DNA of 64,000 bases from Streptomyces althioticus (GCA_014649355.1 BMSW01000010.1:62001-126000), one strand, 5' to 3'; numbered from the stretch's first letter, positions 25,493 through 34,527 are shown. Numbers and translations are program-made. The notes: generated from the letters alone by a model not told the origin.

Positions 25493-26983
25493 TCAGGCCC
25501 TCGCGGTCCCGCCCTTGCCCCGGGGCTTGGGCAGCGCCAGTTCGATCTCCTCCCGCAGCTCCTGGATCCTCGGGTACGAGGAGTACTCGGCGGTCAGCCG
25601 GTACATCTGGCGCAGCCGGTCCCAGGTGCGGCGTGAGGAGTTCTGCCCCATCGACACCAGGGCGAGCCGCGCGAAGCGGTCGGCCTGCTCGGGGTCGTCG
25701 GCGATGAAGCACGCGGAGGCCATCGACAGGAAGTCGAAGATCTTCGACCGCTGCTGGGCGTCCACCCGCAGGGCGAGCGCCTTGTCCGCGTAGTGCTGGG
25801 CGTGGGCGGCGGCGCCCGGTTCGAACTCCGCGAGCGTGCGGTAGGCGAGGGCCTGCATGCCGTACAGGTCCGCCTCGTTGAACAGCTGCATCCAGTTCGG
25901 CGGCGGCACGTCCCCCTTGTCGGAGACGAACAGGTCCTCCGCCCGGCCCAGGGTGCGGCGCATCGCCTGGCCCTTGCCCATGGACGCCTGCGCCCACGCC
26001 TCGATGGTGTGGAACATGGCGCGAGTGCGCGGCAGCACCTGCTCGCCCGAGCCGGACTGGGCGAGTTTCATCAGGTCGAGCGCCTCGTCGGGCTTGCCCA
26101 GGTGCACCATCTGGCGGGCCGCGCGGGACAGCGCCTCGCCGGCGCGCGGGCGGTCGCCGCCCTCCCGTGCCGCGTGGGCGGCGATGACGAAGTACTTCTG
26201 CGCCGTCGGTTCCATGCCGACGTCGTGCGACATCCAGCCGGCGAGGACCGCCAGGTTGGCGGCGACGCCCCACAGGCGCCGCTGGAGATGGGGCGGATGG
26301 TGGTAGGTGAGCATGCCGCCCACCTCGTTGAGCTGCCCCACGACCGCCTTGCGCTGGAGCCCGCCGCCGCGGGCGGCGTCCCAGGCGCGGAACACCTCCA
26401 CGGAGCGCTCCAGTTCCTCGATCTCCTGCGACCCGATGGGGGCGGCCTCGTAGCGGTCGAACCCGGCGGGTTCGGCGTGCAGGGGATCGTGCAGGCGGGG
26501 GGCGTCTGCGGTCAGGGCCGGATCGGTGTGCAGCCAGTCGTGCATGGCGCTGCTGAGTGCGGAGCCCGCGGTGAGGGCGGCGCCCGCACCCACCAGGCCG
26601 CGTCGGTTGAGCATGAGGTCCATTCCCGTGAATTCGGTGAGGACCTCGGCCGTCCGCTCGGGCGCCCACGGCATTCCGTCGGGATGTTCCGCACTCCCGG
26701 CGCGTTGCCGTTTCCCCGTACGCCCGTGCCGGACCAGACCGAGATCCTCGATGGTCACGACACGGCCGAGACGCTCGGTGAACAGAGCCGCCAGCACCCG
26801 CGGCACCGGATCGCGCGGGATCTCTCCCATGTCGATCCACCGCCGCACCCGGGAGGTGTCGGTCGCCAGCTGCGGATGGCCCATGGCCGCCGCCTGCCGG
26901 TTCACCAGCCTCGCGAGTTCGCCCTTGGACCAGCCGGCCAGGCCGAACAGGTCCGAGAGCCGGGTGTTGGGTTGTCCGCTCAC
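25493..26983 (-). CDS. NsdA-family TPR regulator
   Basis: 496 residues from a GTG at 26983. The N-terminal DNA-binding-like region (GWSKGELARLVNRQAAAMG...TDTSRVRRWID, residues about 17-55) and the long TPR-like helical body (RKAVVGQLNEVGGML; LAVLAGWMSHDVGMEPTAQKYFVIAAHAAREGGDRP; RQMVHLGKPDEALDLMKLAQ) match NsdA of S. coelicolor, a negative regulator of differentiation and antibiotic production, as I remember its sequence. A hydrophobic stretch (RRGLVGAGAALTAGSAL, about 148-165) is also a family feature. Divergence from NsdA is considerable, so it is a paralogue. Three tandem 10-bp repeats lie 62-91 bp upstream. Confidence 0.82.
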   Translation of the reverse strand: MSGQPNTRLSDLFGLAGWSKGELARLVNRQAAAMGHPQLATDTSRVRRWIDMGEIPRDPVPRVLAALFTERLGRVVTIEDLGLVRHGRTGKRQRAGSAEHPDGMPWAPERTAEVLTEFTGMDLMLNRRGLVGAGAALTAGSALSSAMHDWLHTDPALTADAPRLHDPLHAEPAGFDRYEAAPIGSQEIEELERSVEVFRAWDAARGGGLQRKAVVGQLNEVGGMLTYHHPPHLQRRLWGVAANLAVLAGWMSHDVGMEPTAQKYFVIAAHAAREGGDRPRAGEALSRAARQMVHLGKPDEALDLMKLAQSGSGEQVLPRTRAMFHTIEAWAQASMGKGQAMRRTLGRAEDLFVSDKGDVPPPNWMQLFNEADLYGMQALAYRTLAEFEPGAAAHAQHYADKALALRVDAQQRSKIFDFLSMASACFIADDPEQADRFARLALVSMGQNSSRRTWDRLRQMYRLTAEYSSYPRIQELREEIELALPKPRGKGGTARA

Positions 26984-27044
26984 GTCAAGCCCCCAGGTTC
27001 TCGGCTGAGTTGACAGTAGCCCGGTGGGCAGTGCCGGGCGACTA

Positions 27045-27074
27045 TTCGCCAGGGTTCGCCAGGGTCCGCCAGAT
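27045..27074. repeat. Three tandem 10-bp repeats upstream of the NsdA-like gene
   Basis: TTCGCCAGGG (27045-27054), TTCGCCAGGG (27055-27064) and TCCGCCAGAT (27065-27074) repeat at about one helical turn. They could be a regulator-binding array in the promoter of the NsdA-like gene, which reads leftward from 26983. Confidence 0.7.
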
Positions 27075-27218
27075 GGTGTGCCAGGGCCCCTCGGGTGTCG
27101 AGTAGGAACGCGCCACCACGACCCCGTCGCCGCAGGGGCATTCCCCCAGGGTGCGGCCGGGCGGCCGGGTTGGGTGGTGCGCTGACGTCGCAGGCACACG
27201 AAGGGATCTGTATCACCC

Positions 27219-28352
27219 ATGTACGCAGCATCGTCCTCCGTGTCCGCCCCGCCCCGGCCGCTGCGTCCGCGTCCGTCGGACAGCGGCCCCTACCTCGCCC
27301 CCGCGCGCCCGGCGACCCCCGTGCTCGGCGCGGGCAACGCACGGCGCCTCGCGGGACCGGGCACCCAGCCGCTCAGCGGGAGGCTCGACCTGTCCGGCGC
27401 ACAGGGCGCGCAACTGCGCACGGCGCTCGCGTCGGTGCACCGCATCTGTCCGGAGTTCGCGCCGGTCCAGGTGCTGCGCCGCACCGGCCGGTCGGTCCTC
27501 CTGGTCGGCACGACGGGCCGCAGCACGGCGGTCGCCAAGTGCTTACTGGACCACTCCCCCGCGTGGAGCGAGCGCATCCGGCACGAAATAGCGGCATACC
27601 GCTCGTTCGTCCGGCAGCGTCCCCCCGTGCGGGCGCCCCGGTTGATCGCAGCGGACCCGGACAACTGCACGCTGGTCATCGAGCGTCTGCCCGGACGGGT
27701 GGCGGCGCTCCAGCGGCACCCGGCGGAGGCGCCGCCCCGGGCGGACATCAGGGCGGCACTCGGCGCGATCTGCCGGCTCAACTCCTGGCGGCCGCCCGCC
27801 GGGACGTTCGACGCACCACTGGACTACGCGGCCCGGATCAACCGCTACCACGAGCTGGGTCTGCTCACCGACCGGGACCTCGGGGACCTGCAGAAGCTGC
27901 TGCACGGCATCGCCGTGGCGACGGGGCGGCAGGGCATGGGCCAGTTCTGCCACGGCGACGCGCTGCTCTCCAACATCCTGATCTCACCGGCCGGTCCGGT
28001 GCTGGTGGACTGGGAGCACGCGGGCTGGTACCTGCCGGGCTACGACCTGGCGACGCTGTGGTCGGTACTCGGGGACGCCCCGGCGGCCCGGCGCCAGATC
28101 AGCCAGATCGCCCAGTCGGCGGGCCCCGCCTCGCGCGACGCGTTCCTGGTGAACCTGATGCTCGTGCTGACCCGGGAGATCCGCACCTACGAGACGGCCG
28201 TGCAGCGTTCGATGCACGAGTCGGCGCCCGCCCCCGTGGGTCAGCCGGGCGGCACGCCGTCCGGTGAGGAGCAGCGGCTGCTACTGCGCCGGCTGCACGA
28301 CGACTGCCAGATGGCCCGGAAGGCCGTGCGCGCGGCGGTCGGCACCCGCTGA
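27219..28352 (+). CDS. Aminoglycoside-phosphotransferase-fold (kinase-like) protein
   Basis: 377 residues. The APH/choline-kinase fold is shown by VAKCLLDHSPAWSERIRHEIAAYRSF (Lys and Glu of the N-lobe), LVIERLPGRVAALQRHP (hinge), FCHGDALLSNILISPAGPVLVDWEHAGWYLPGYDLATLW (catalytic HGD..N and metal DWE). The N-terminal 60 residues are low-complexity and poorly conserved. It phosphorylates a small molecule or an antibiotic, or is a maturation factor; no resistance class is recognisable. It is divergent from the NsdA-like gene, with the tandem repeats in between. Confidence 0.83.
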   Translation: MYAASSSVSAPPRPLRPRPSDSGPYLAPARPATPVLGAGNARRLAGPGTQPLSGRLDLSGAQGAQLRTALASVHRICPEFAPVQVLRRTGRSVLLVGTTGRSTAVAKCLLDHSPAWSERIRHEIAAYRSFVRQRPPVRAPRLIAADPDNCTLVIERLPGRVAALQRHPAEAPPRADIRAALGAICRLNSWRPPAGTFDAPLDYAARINRYHELGLLTDRDLGDLQKLLHGIAVATGRQGMGQFCHGDALLSNILISPAGPVLVDWEHAGWYLPGYDLATLWSVLGDAPAARRQISQIAQSAGPASRDAFLVNLMLVLTREIRTYETAVQRSMHESAPAPVGQPGGTPSGEEQRLLLRRLHDDCQMARKAVRAAVGTR

Positions 28353-28905
28353 CCCGGCGTCCGCCGTCCACCGGCTCCCCTCGCCCTGGCGCCCCCGCGG
28401 CGGCCGAGGCCGGTGGCGGGGGCCGCGCACCTCGGTTGCCGCGGGCGGCAGCGACGGAGCCGTCCGGTTTCCGGCCTGACACCGACCGCGGGGGCGGACG
28501 CGCGGCCGGCCCGCCGAAGCGGCGGCGCCCTCGGGCGCCGGCCCTCGCCCTCGCCGGCGGGCCGTCCCGCGGCATTCGAACGACTGCCCGCAGGTGGCCT
28601 CCCCCCGCGGGCGGCAGAACCGTCTCCGACCACGGATTCGGCACCGCGCCGCCGGAACCGCGCGACGTCCGGCAGGACACGGTCCGCCTGGCGGCCGCCC
28701 ACCCCGACCCGCGTGTGCCGGAGCGGCTCCGCACCGGCTGCGGCTGCCCTGGGCGAGAACCTGGCATCGGTATACGGCCAGGCGCGGGCCCCGTGGGGGC
28801 GTGCCACCGGTGTAGACCGCTGACGCGCCGCAGGTCCGGCGGGGCCCGCCACGAAATCTCGCCACACCCCGATTGACAAGGGAATTCGCGCCCTCCTGGG
28901 CATGA
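28353..28905. other. Stretch of about 550 bases with no convincing gene
   Basis: Several frames are open simply because of high G+C. None shows a ribosome site, codon bias or a recognisable protein. It precedes the amidase promoter region. The 3' UTR of the kinase-like gene lies at its left end. Confidence 0.5.
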
Positions 28906-28934
28906 TTGACGGATCATCGGCCTGCCGGTACCAC
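28906..28934 (+). promoter_or_regulatory. Candidate promoter of the amidase gene
   Basis: TTGACG (28906-28911), 17-base spacer, TACCAC (28929-28934). It would start RNA near 28941, about 28 bases before the TTG start with its AGGAGG site. This also argues against a longer coding start at 28906. Confidence 0.5.
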
Positions 28935-28968
28935 TGACGGGTCGCACGACCGTCCCCAGGAGGCTGCA

Positions 28969-30933
28969 TTGCGAGATCTCGCCACCGAGCCCGGCCGTGC
29001 GGCCGGGCCGTCCCGACGCGCCGTCCGGGGCGCCCTCGGCGCCCTGGCCGCAGCCGCGTTGACGCTGCCCCTGCTGGGCGCGGCGCCCGACCCGGCCCCG
29101 CCGGCCACCGCCCGGCTGCAACAGGCGTTCGCCTCCGCGGCGGCCGCGTACGACGTCCCGCAGAGTGTGCTGCTGGGCGTCTCCTATCTGCAGTCCCGCT
29201 GGGACGCGCACGGCGGCGCCCCGAGCGTCACCGGTGGCTACGGGCCGATGCACCTGACCGACGCCCGGACCGCGCTCGCCTCCGCCGGGCACCACTCCAC
29301 CGGCGCCGAGGACCCGCGCGGCGACGACGCCCGTCCCGCGCTGCGCCCCTCGGAACTCGGCCTGGACACCGCGAAGCTGCCGGACCGGCTGACCACCCTG
29401 CCGAGGGCGGCCCGGCTGACCGGGCTGGACGCCGAGACGTTGCGCGAGGACCCGGCGGCGAACGTGGCGGGCGGCGCCGCCCTGCTGGCCGAGGCGCAGC
29501 GCCGACTGGGCGCGCCGGCCAGCGACGACCCGGCCGACTGGTTCGGAGCGGTGGCGCTGTTCTCCGGCGCCGACGACCGCGCCTCGGCGACCGCGTACGC
29601 GAACGAGGTGTTCGCGGTGATCCGGGACGGCGAGGAGCGGGTCACGGACGCCGGCCAGCGGGTCGCCCTGGACGCGAGCCCGGACCTCGCGCCCGATCCG
29701 TCGGCGCTGGAGCGCGCCGGACTGCGCAAGGGATCCGCGGCCGGCACGGAGTGCCCGCGGACGGTGTCCTGCGAGTGGATCCCGGCGCCGTACGAGGAGT
29801 TCGGCGACGGCGACTACGGCAACCACGACCTGGGGAACCGGCCCGCCTCGCAGCGGATCCGGTACATCGTCGTGCACGACACGGAGGGCGCCTGGGAGGG
29901 CGTCCTCGACATGGTCCAGGACCCGACCTACGTGTCGTGGCAGTACAGCCTGCGCTCCACCGACGGTCACATCGCGCAGCACGTGAAGGCGAAGGACGTC
30001 GCCTGGCACGCGGGCAACTGGTACGTCAACGCGGCGTCGATCGGCCTGGAGCACGAAGGTTTCCTCACCGACCCGGACGCCTGGTACACGGAGGCCATGT
30101 ACCGCTCCTCCGCGCGGCTGGTGAAGTACCTGTCCGACAGGCACGGCATCCCGCTGGACCGGCAGCACATCCTCGGCCACGACACGGTGCCCGGCACCAC
30201 CACGGCCACCATCCCGGGCATGCACACCGACCCCGGCCCGTACTGGGACTGGCGCCACTACTTCGCACTGCTCGGCGCCCCGCTCGAGGCCACGGGCGCG
30301 AAGAACGCCGGCGCCGTCACGATCCGGCCCGACTACGACACCCACCGTCCGGTGTTCACCGGCTGCGAGACCGCCGGGGAGCCCTGCGCCCCGCACGGGT
30401 CGAGCGCGGTGCGGCTGTACTCGGACCACGACGTGAACTCCCCGTTCATCACGGACGTCGGCCTCGGCTCCGCACCCACCACCGGGGTGAACGACCTGTC
30501 CTCGCGGGTGTCCACGGGCCAGCGGTACGCGGTGGCGGACCGCTGGGGCGACTGGACGGCGATCTGGTACCTCGGCCAGAAGGCCTGGTTCCACAACCCG
30601 CCGAAGAACCCCACCGCCGTACCCGCCAAGGCCCAGGTGATCACCCCGCGCAAGGGCCTGGACTCCGTCCCCGTGTACGGCCGCGCGTACCCGGAGGCCG
30701 CGGCCTACCCGGAGGGGGTGCCGGCGCAGACGGTGTCGCCGTTGCCGTACAAGGTGCTCGCCGGGCAGAAGTACGTGACCGGCGGCAAGGTGCCGGGCGA
30801 GTACTACTACGCGGTGACCTTCGACCCGGCCTCGCACCAGGTGGTGCGCGGCAAGGACCAGTACTACGAGATCCAGTTCGGCCACCGCGTCGGCTTCGTG
30901 CGGGCCGCGGACGTGACGGTGGCGTCGTCGTGA
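28969..30933 (+). CDS. Secreted N-acetylmuramoyl-L-alanine amidase (Amidase_2/PGRP type)
   Basis: 654 residues from a TTG at 28969, with AGGAGG 5 bases upstream. An export signal (SRRAVRGALGALAAAALTLPLLGAAP, about residues 16-41) follows a short charged N-terminus, possibly a Tat type. A lytic-transglycosylase-like or helical region is at about 50-240 (SVLLGVSYLQSRWDAHGG). A zinc amidase domain is at about 300-430: YIVVHDTEGAW, DVAWHAGNWYVNAASIGLEHEGF and ILGHDTVPGT. SH3-like repeats follow to the C-terminus. It cuts the amide bond between muramic acid and the peptide stem, probably for turnover or recycling. A strong terminator follows. Confidence 0.9.
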   Translation: MRDLATEPGRAAGPSRRAVRGALGALAAAALTLPLLGAAPDPAPPATARLQQAFASAAAAYDVPQSVLLGVSYLQSRWDAHGGAPSVTGGYGPMHLTDARTALASAGHHSTGAEDPRGDDARPALRPSELGLDTAKLPDRLTTLPRAARLTGLDAETLREDPAANVAGGAALLAEAQRRLGAPASDDPADWFGAVALFSGADDRASATAYANEVFAVIRDGEERVTDAGQRVALDASPDLAPDPSALERAGLRKGSAAGTECPRTVSCEWIPAPYEEFGDGDYGNHDLGNRPASQRIRYIVVHDTEGAWEGVLDMVQDPTYVSWQYSLRSTDGHIAQHVKAKDVAWHAGNWYVNAASIGLEHEGFLTDPDAWYTEAMYRSSARLVKYLSDRHGIPLDRQHILGHDTVPGTTTATIPGMHTDPGPYWDWRHYFALLGAPLEATGAKNAGAVTIRPDYDTHRPVFTGCETAGEPCAPHGSSAVRLYSDHDVNSPFITDVGLGSAPTTGVNDLSSRVSTGQRYAVADRWGDWTAIWYLGQKAWFHNPPKNPTAVPAKAQVITPRKGLDSVPVYGRAYPEAAAYPEGVPAQTVSPLPYKVLAGQKYVTGGKVPGEYYYAVTFDPASHQVVRGKDQYYEIQFGHRVGFVRAADVTVASS

Positions 30934-30951
30934 CGCGGGAGCGCGCACCAC

Positions 30952-30996
30952 ACGACGGGCGCCCCCGGACCTCTGCGGTCCGGGGGCGCCCGTCGT
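30952..30996. terminator. 20-bp-stem bidirectional terminator
   Basis: ACGACGGGCGCCCCCGGACC pairs perfectly with the arm at 30977-30996 around the loop TCTGC. It lies between the amidase stop and the stop of the convergent hypothetical gene. Confidence 0.9.
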
Positions 30997-31011
30997 CGTC
31001 CGTGAGCGGGG

Positions 31012-31509
31012 TCAGCCCTGCTGGAACAGCTCCGCCGGCAGCGGCTTGAGGAGGGCGTACAGGTCGTCGGTGATCGGGCGGTCCCAGGCGGCGATGGTCA
31101 CCAGGACGTTGTCGCTGCGGTCGAACTGCACGCAGGAGATCCGGCTCTCGGACAGCTTGACGCGGCGCACGATCAGCAGGTTGTCGCCCTGCATCACGGG
31201 CACGTCCTCCGTGGAGACGACGGTGATCTCCTCGTCGTTCTCCAGCGCCAGCAGCAGCTGGCCGACCTCGAAGGGCACCTCGCCCTCGGGGACGTCACGC
31301 GCCGGGGACCCCTCGGGAAGGTTGCCGATGATCATCGCGGGACCGCGGCCGCCGAACAGGTCGTAGCGCAGGAAGACGCCCTGGCAGGTTCCGTCGGGGG
31401 CGGGCAGCAGACCCGCGCCCAGGTTGCCGGGCCAGTCGCCCGGGTCCATGGCCAGTACGTCGAATTCGGGCCCGGCGGGTGTGGCGCTTCGGCGGCGGAG
31501 GAACGACAT
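31012..31509 (-). CDS. Conserved hypothetical protein (165 aa)
   Basis: ATG at 31509. The protein is soluble, acidic and without a signal. Conserved-looking features include EFDVLAMDPGDWPGNLGAGLLPAPDGTCQGVFLRYDLFGGRGPAMIIGNLPEGSP and a beta-rich C-terminal half ending LPAELFQQG. I do not recognise a domain. It is in the same orientation as, and 86 bases behind, the universal stress gene, whose stop lies nearer 31600, but it has its own start region. Codon use is typical of the neighbours. Confidence 0.7.
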   Translation of the reverse strand: MSFLRRRSATPAGPEFDVLAMDPGDWPGNLGAGLLPAPDGTCQGVFLRYDLFGGRGPAMIIGNLPEGSPARDVPEGEVPFEVGQLLLALENDEEITVVSTEDVPVMQGDNLLIVRRVKLSESRISCVQFDRSDNVLVTIAAWDRPITDDLYALLKPLPAELFQQG

Positions 31510-31595
31510 GCCGCCATGGTACGTGGCCGAGGCGCGGTTCGGACGGTCGGACGGGAGCCCCGCGACCCCCGCCCGCCCGGCCCGGCGGCCTACGG

Positions 31596-32504
31596 TCACT
31601 CCTCGGCGGGTGCGGGCGGGACGACCGCGACCGGGCTGTGCGCGTGCAGCAGGACCGCCTGGGTGACCGAGCCCATCATCCGGGCGGGCGCGAACAGCCG
31701 GCGGCGGTGGCGGCCCACCACGACCAGTGCGGCGTCCCGGGACTCGCCGACCAGGTGACCGGCCGCGTCCCCGGGCACCACGACGGCCTCGGCGGCGACC
31801 TCCGGGTGCCGCTCCCGGCAGGGGGCGAGCAGGCCCTCGGCGAGGGCACGCGTCTCGTGCTCCACGGCCTCCTGGTCGACCTGCGCGGGCGCGACCTCTC
31901 CGGGCAGCAGCATCGTCTGCAGCGGCCACGGGTAGGCGGTGACGACCCGCAGGCCGGTGCGACGCAGGGCGGCCTCCGTGAAGGCGAAGTCCAGCGTCGC
32001 CGTGTCGGGGCTGTCGGCGCTCGTCCCGACGACCACGGGGCCGTCCCGGCGCACCGGCGCCTCCTCCCGCTCCTCCCCGCCGCGTCCCGGCCGGGGCACC
32101 ACGACCACCGGACACCCGGCGTCCCTGGCGGCGGCCAGGGAGTTCGAGCCGAGCAGCAGGCTGGCGAATCCTCCGCGGCCCCGCGAGCCCAGCACCAGCA
32201 GCCGGGCCTCCGAGCCGGTCTCGGGCAGCAGCGCGCCGGGCACGCCCTCGGTGACGACGTACTCGACGGACGGCGTGCCGCCCAGTTCGTCCACCCGCGC
32301 GCGGGCCTGCGCGAGCACCGGGTCCTCGTCGGCGCCGGGCGGCCCGGTGTCCTGTGATTCCTGCCGGGTGCGGAGCGGGTCCGCGCGGACGTGCAGGACG
32401 CGCAGGGTGGCCCTGTGCCGCCGGGCGGCGTCCAGGGCCCACTCCAGGGCGCGCAGTCCGTCCGTGGATCCGTCCACCGCGGCGACCACCGGCTGGTCGT
32501 CCAT
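31596..32504 (-). CDS. Tandem-domain universal stress protein (302 aa)
   Basis: Two UspA domains lie in tandem. Domain 1 (about residues 5-140) begins VVAAVDGSTDGLRALEWALD and has the ATP-binding loop LVLGSRGRGGFASLLLGSNS. Domain 2 (about 157-302) begins PVVVGTSADSPDTATLDFAF and contains VVVGRHRRRLFAPARMMGSV, a G-2x-G-9x-G(S/T)-type loop in degraded form. The first is thus likely to bind ATP. It is cytosolic and its exact role is unknown. This is the first of four such genes in the window, but the other three belong to the island after 51,000, and this one lacks the 14-bp palindrome seen there. Confidence 0.9.
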   Translation of the reverse strand: MDDQPVVAAVDGSTDGLRALEWALDAARRHRATLRVLHVRADPLRTRQESQDTGPPGADEDPVLAQARARVDELGGTPSVEYVVTEGVPGALLPETGSEARLLVLGSRGRGGFASLLLGSNSLAAARDAGCPVVVVPRPGRGGEEREEAPVRRDGPVVVGTSADSPDTATLDFAFTEAALRRTGLRVVTAYPWPLQTMLLPGEVAPAQVDQEAVEHETRALAEGLLAPCRERHPEVAAEAVVVPGDAAGHLVGESRDAALVVVGRHRRRLFAPARMMGSVTQAVLLHAHSPVAVVPPAPAEE

Positions 32505-32614
32505 GTGCCTCGCCTCCGGATACGGCATCGGGTCCACGCCGTCCCTCGCGGTCCGGCGCGGCTCTCTGCTGATCACGTGTCCGGAAAAGCGCGCGGCACA
32601 CGTCGCCGGGCGGG

Positions 32615-32857
32615 TCAGGTCAGGTCGAAGTCGCCCTCCCGCGCGCCCGACACGAAGGCGCCCCACTCCGCGGGGGTGAAGATCAGGGAGGGGCTCTCCG
32701 GCCGGCCGCTGTTGCGCATGGCGATGAAGCCCTCCACGAAGGCGATCTGGACGTCGCCCAGACCGTTGCTGCCGGACTGCCACTGTGCGTTGCTGAGGTC
32801 CAGCTCGGGCTTGTCCCAGCCTGTGAGCGGGCGCCGCTGGGTGGTGCTCTCGGCCAC
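32615..32857 (-). CDS. DUF397 protein (80 aa), orphan
   Basis: GTG at 32857. DUF397 signatures are AQWQSGSNGLGDVQIAFVEGFIAMRNSG...SLIFTPAEWGAFVSGAREGDFDLT. In Streptomyces these small proteins usually lie next to a WhiJ-like XRE regulator gene and may antagonise it. Here no XRE gene is adjacent, so it is an orphan whose partner lies elsewhere. The next gene leftward is a universal stress gene on the same strand, with 110 bases between them. Confidence 0.88.
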   Translation of the reverse strand: MAESTTQRRPLTGWDKPELDLSNAQWQSGSNGLGDVQIAFVEGFIAMRNSGRPESPSLIFTPAEWGAFVSGAREGDFDLT

Positions 32858-32973
32858 GTCCGTGCTCCTCCCTGTTGCCGTCGGCGGCCAGCCTAGCGAG
32901 GGGTGTGTCCCGCGGACAGGTCGCGGGAGGGGGATGTGGGAAGGCGTGCGGCTGACGGCTGCGGGCCGGTGGG

Positions 32974-32997
32974 GGCCGGTCGCGCGGTTCCCCGCGC
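32974..32997 (-). repeat. Extragenic repeat element, copy 2
   Basis: GGCCGGTCGCGCGGTTCCCC (then GCGC) is the reverse complement of the element at 8092-8115 with two changes. It lies in the gap between the DUF397 gene and paaK. Confidence 0.8.
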
Positions 32998-33106
32998 CTC
33001 CGACGGGGCGCAGGCGCCGTCACCTTGCACCGCGCCTTCACATGAAAGTGCAGGCCCGGCTCTTGCACCGGAGGGTGGTCGGCTGCGTTACTGGGGCCCG
33101 ACGCAA

Positions 33107-33126
33107 ACGACCGAATGATCGGTCGT
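33107..33126. promoter_or_regulatory. TetR-type operator upstream of paaK
   Basis: Perfect 8-4-8 inverted repeat ACGACCGA-ATGA-TCGGTCGT. CGACCGA/TCGGTCG half-sites are typical of TetR-family (PaaR-like) operators at phenylacetate genes. It ends 30 bases before the paaK ATG, overlapping the probable transcription start. Confidence 0.75.
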
Positions 33127-33156
33127 CCGGAATGGGATGGTGAAGGGAAGGTCCTG

Positions 33157-34458
33157 ATGACTCAGGCGGCGGACCTGCTGGACCCGGCGGAGCGGCTCGA
33201 CCTCGACGGGTTGCGGGCCCTCCAGCTGGAGCGGCTGCGGAACTCCTTGCGACACGCGTACGAGAACGTGCCGTTCTACCGGGAGTCCTTCGACCAGGCC
33301 GGCGTCCACCCGGACGACTGCCGTTCGCTGTCCGACCTGTCCCGCTTCCCCTTCACCACCAAGGCGGACCTGCGGGCGCACTACCCGTACGGGATGTTCG
33401 CCGTCCCTCGGGAGCGGATCCGCCGGCTGCACGCCTCCAGCGGCACCACCGGACGCCCCACGGTCGTGGGCTACACGGAGAACGACCTGTCCATGTGGGC
33501 CGACATGGTCGCGCGGTCGCTGCGCGCGGCGGGCGCCAGGCCCGGCGACATCGCCCACATCGCCTACGGATACGGCCTGTTCACGGGCGGGCTGGGCGCG
33601 CACTACGGCGCCGAGCGGCTCGGCTGCACGGTGATCCCCGCGTCCGGCGGGATGACGTCGCGCCAGGTCACGCTGATCCAGGACCTGAAGCCGTCGGTCA
33701 TCATGGTGACCCCGTCCTACATGCTCACCCTGCTCGACGAGTTCGAGCGGCAGGGCGTCGACCCGCGCTCCACGTCGCTGCGGGTGGGCGTCTTCGGCGC
33801 CGAGCCGTGGACCCAGGACATGCGGCGGGAGATCGAGGAGCGGTTCGCGATCGACGCGGTGGACATCTACGGGCTGTCCGAGGTGATAGGCCCGGGCGTG
33901 GCCCAGGAGTGCGTGGAGACGAAGGACGGGCTGCACATCTGGGAGGACCACTTCTTCCCGGAGGTCGTGGACCCGATCACCGGCGAGGTACTGCCGGAGG
34001 GCGAGCGGGGCGAGCTGGTGTTCACCTCGCTCACCAAGGAGGCCATGCCGATCGTCCGCTACCGGACGCGGGACCTGACGCGGCTGCTGCCGGGCACGGC
34101 GCGGGTGTTCCGGCGCATGGAGAAGGTGACCGGGCGCAGCGACGACATGGTGATCCTGCGCGGGGTGAACCTCTTCCCCACGCAGATCGAGGAGATCGTG
34201 CTGCGCACCCCGGGCGTGGCGCCGCACTTCCAGCTGCGGCTGACGACGAGCGGCCGCATGGACGCGCTGACGGTGCGCGCGGAGGCCCGCGCGGACGCGG
34301 ACGCGGCGACCCGTGAGGCGGCGGCCCGGTCGATCGTGCAGGCGGTGAAGGACGGCATCGGCGTCTCGGTCGAGGCGGAGATCGTCGACCCCGAGTCGCT
34401 GGAGCGGTCGGTGGGCAAGATCCGGCGCATCGTGGACCTGCGGGAGCGGCGCGGCTGA
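33157..34458 (+). CDS. paaK: Phenylacetate-CoA ligase
   Basis: 433 residues. The start ATG at 33157 follows GAAGGGAAGG. It is an AMP-forming adenylating enzyme of the PaaK branch: RRLHASSGTTGRPTVVGYTENDL (P-loop-like SSGTTG.P), GCTVIPASGGM, DIYGLSEVIGPGV (the YGLSE motif), EVVDPITGEVLPEG and YRTRDLTRLLPG, ending in the C-terminal lid GRSDDMVILRGVNLFPTQIE with the catalytic Lys near SVGKIRRIVD. It activates phenylacetate to phenylacetyl-CoA, the first step of aerobic phenylacetate degradation. The paaABCDE genes are not in the window. Only the TetR-type palindrome upstream indicates regulation. Confidence 0.93.
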   Translation: MTQAADLLDPAERLDLDGLRALQLERLRNSLRHAYENVPFYRESFDQAGVHPDDCRSLSDLSRFPFTTKADLRAHYPYGMFAVPRERIRRLHASSGTTGRPTVVGYTENDLSMWADMVARSLRAAGARPGDIAHIAYGYGLFTGGLGAHYGAERLGCTVIPASGGMTSRQVTLIQDLKPSVIMVTPSYMLTLLDEFERQGVDPRSTSLRVGVFGAEPWTQDMRREIEERFAIDAVDIYGLSEVIGPGVAQECVETKDGLHIWEDHFFPEVVDPITGEVLPEGERGELVFTSLTKEAMPIVRYRTRDLTRLLPGTARVFRRMEKVTGRSDDMVILRGVNLFPTQIEEIVLRTPGVAPHFQLRLTTSGRMDALTVRAEARADADAATREAAARSIVQAVKDGIGVSVEAEIVDPESLERSVGKIRRIVDLRERRG

Positions 34459-34527
34459 GCCCTCCCCGCCGGTCCCGCTCCTCGGGCGCCTCTGTCCACA
34501 GCCATTGACATCCGGCACCCCTGACAG

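Noticed and set aside
28099..30951. A 950-codon open frame antisense to the amidase and kinase-like genes
   Set aside because: Its translation is Arg/Val/Gly/His-rich with no domain, while the plus strand holds well-recognised genes. It is an open frame caused by high G+C.
32505..32614. A DosR-like box upstream of the universal stress gene at 31596-32504
   Set aside because: GGGTCCACGCCGTCCC near 32530 has half-sites six bases apart instead of four, and lacks the TT core.
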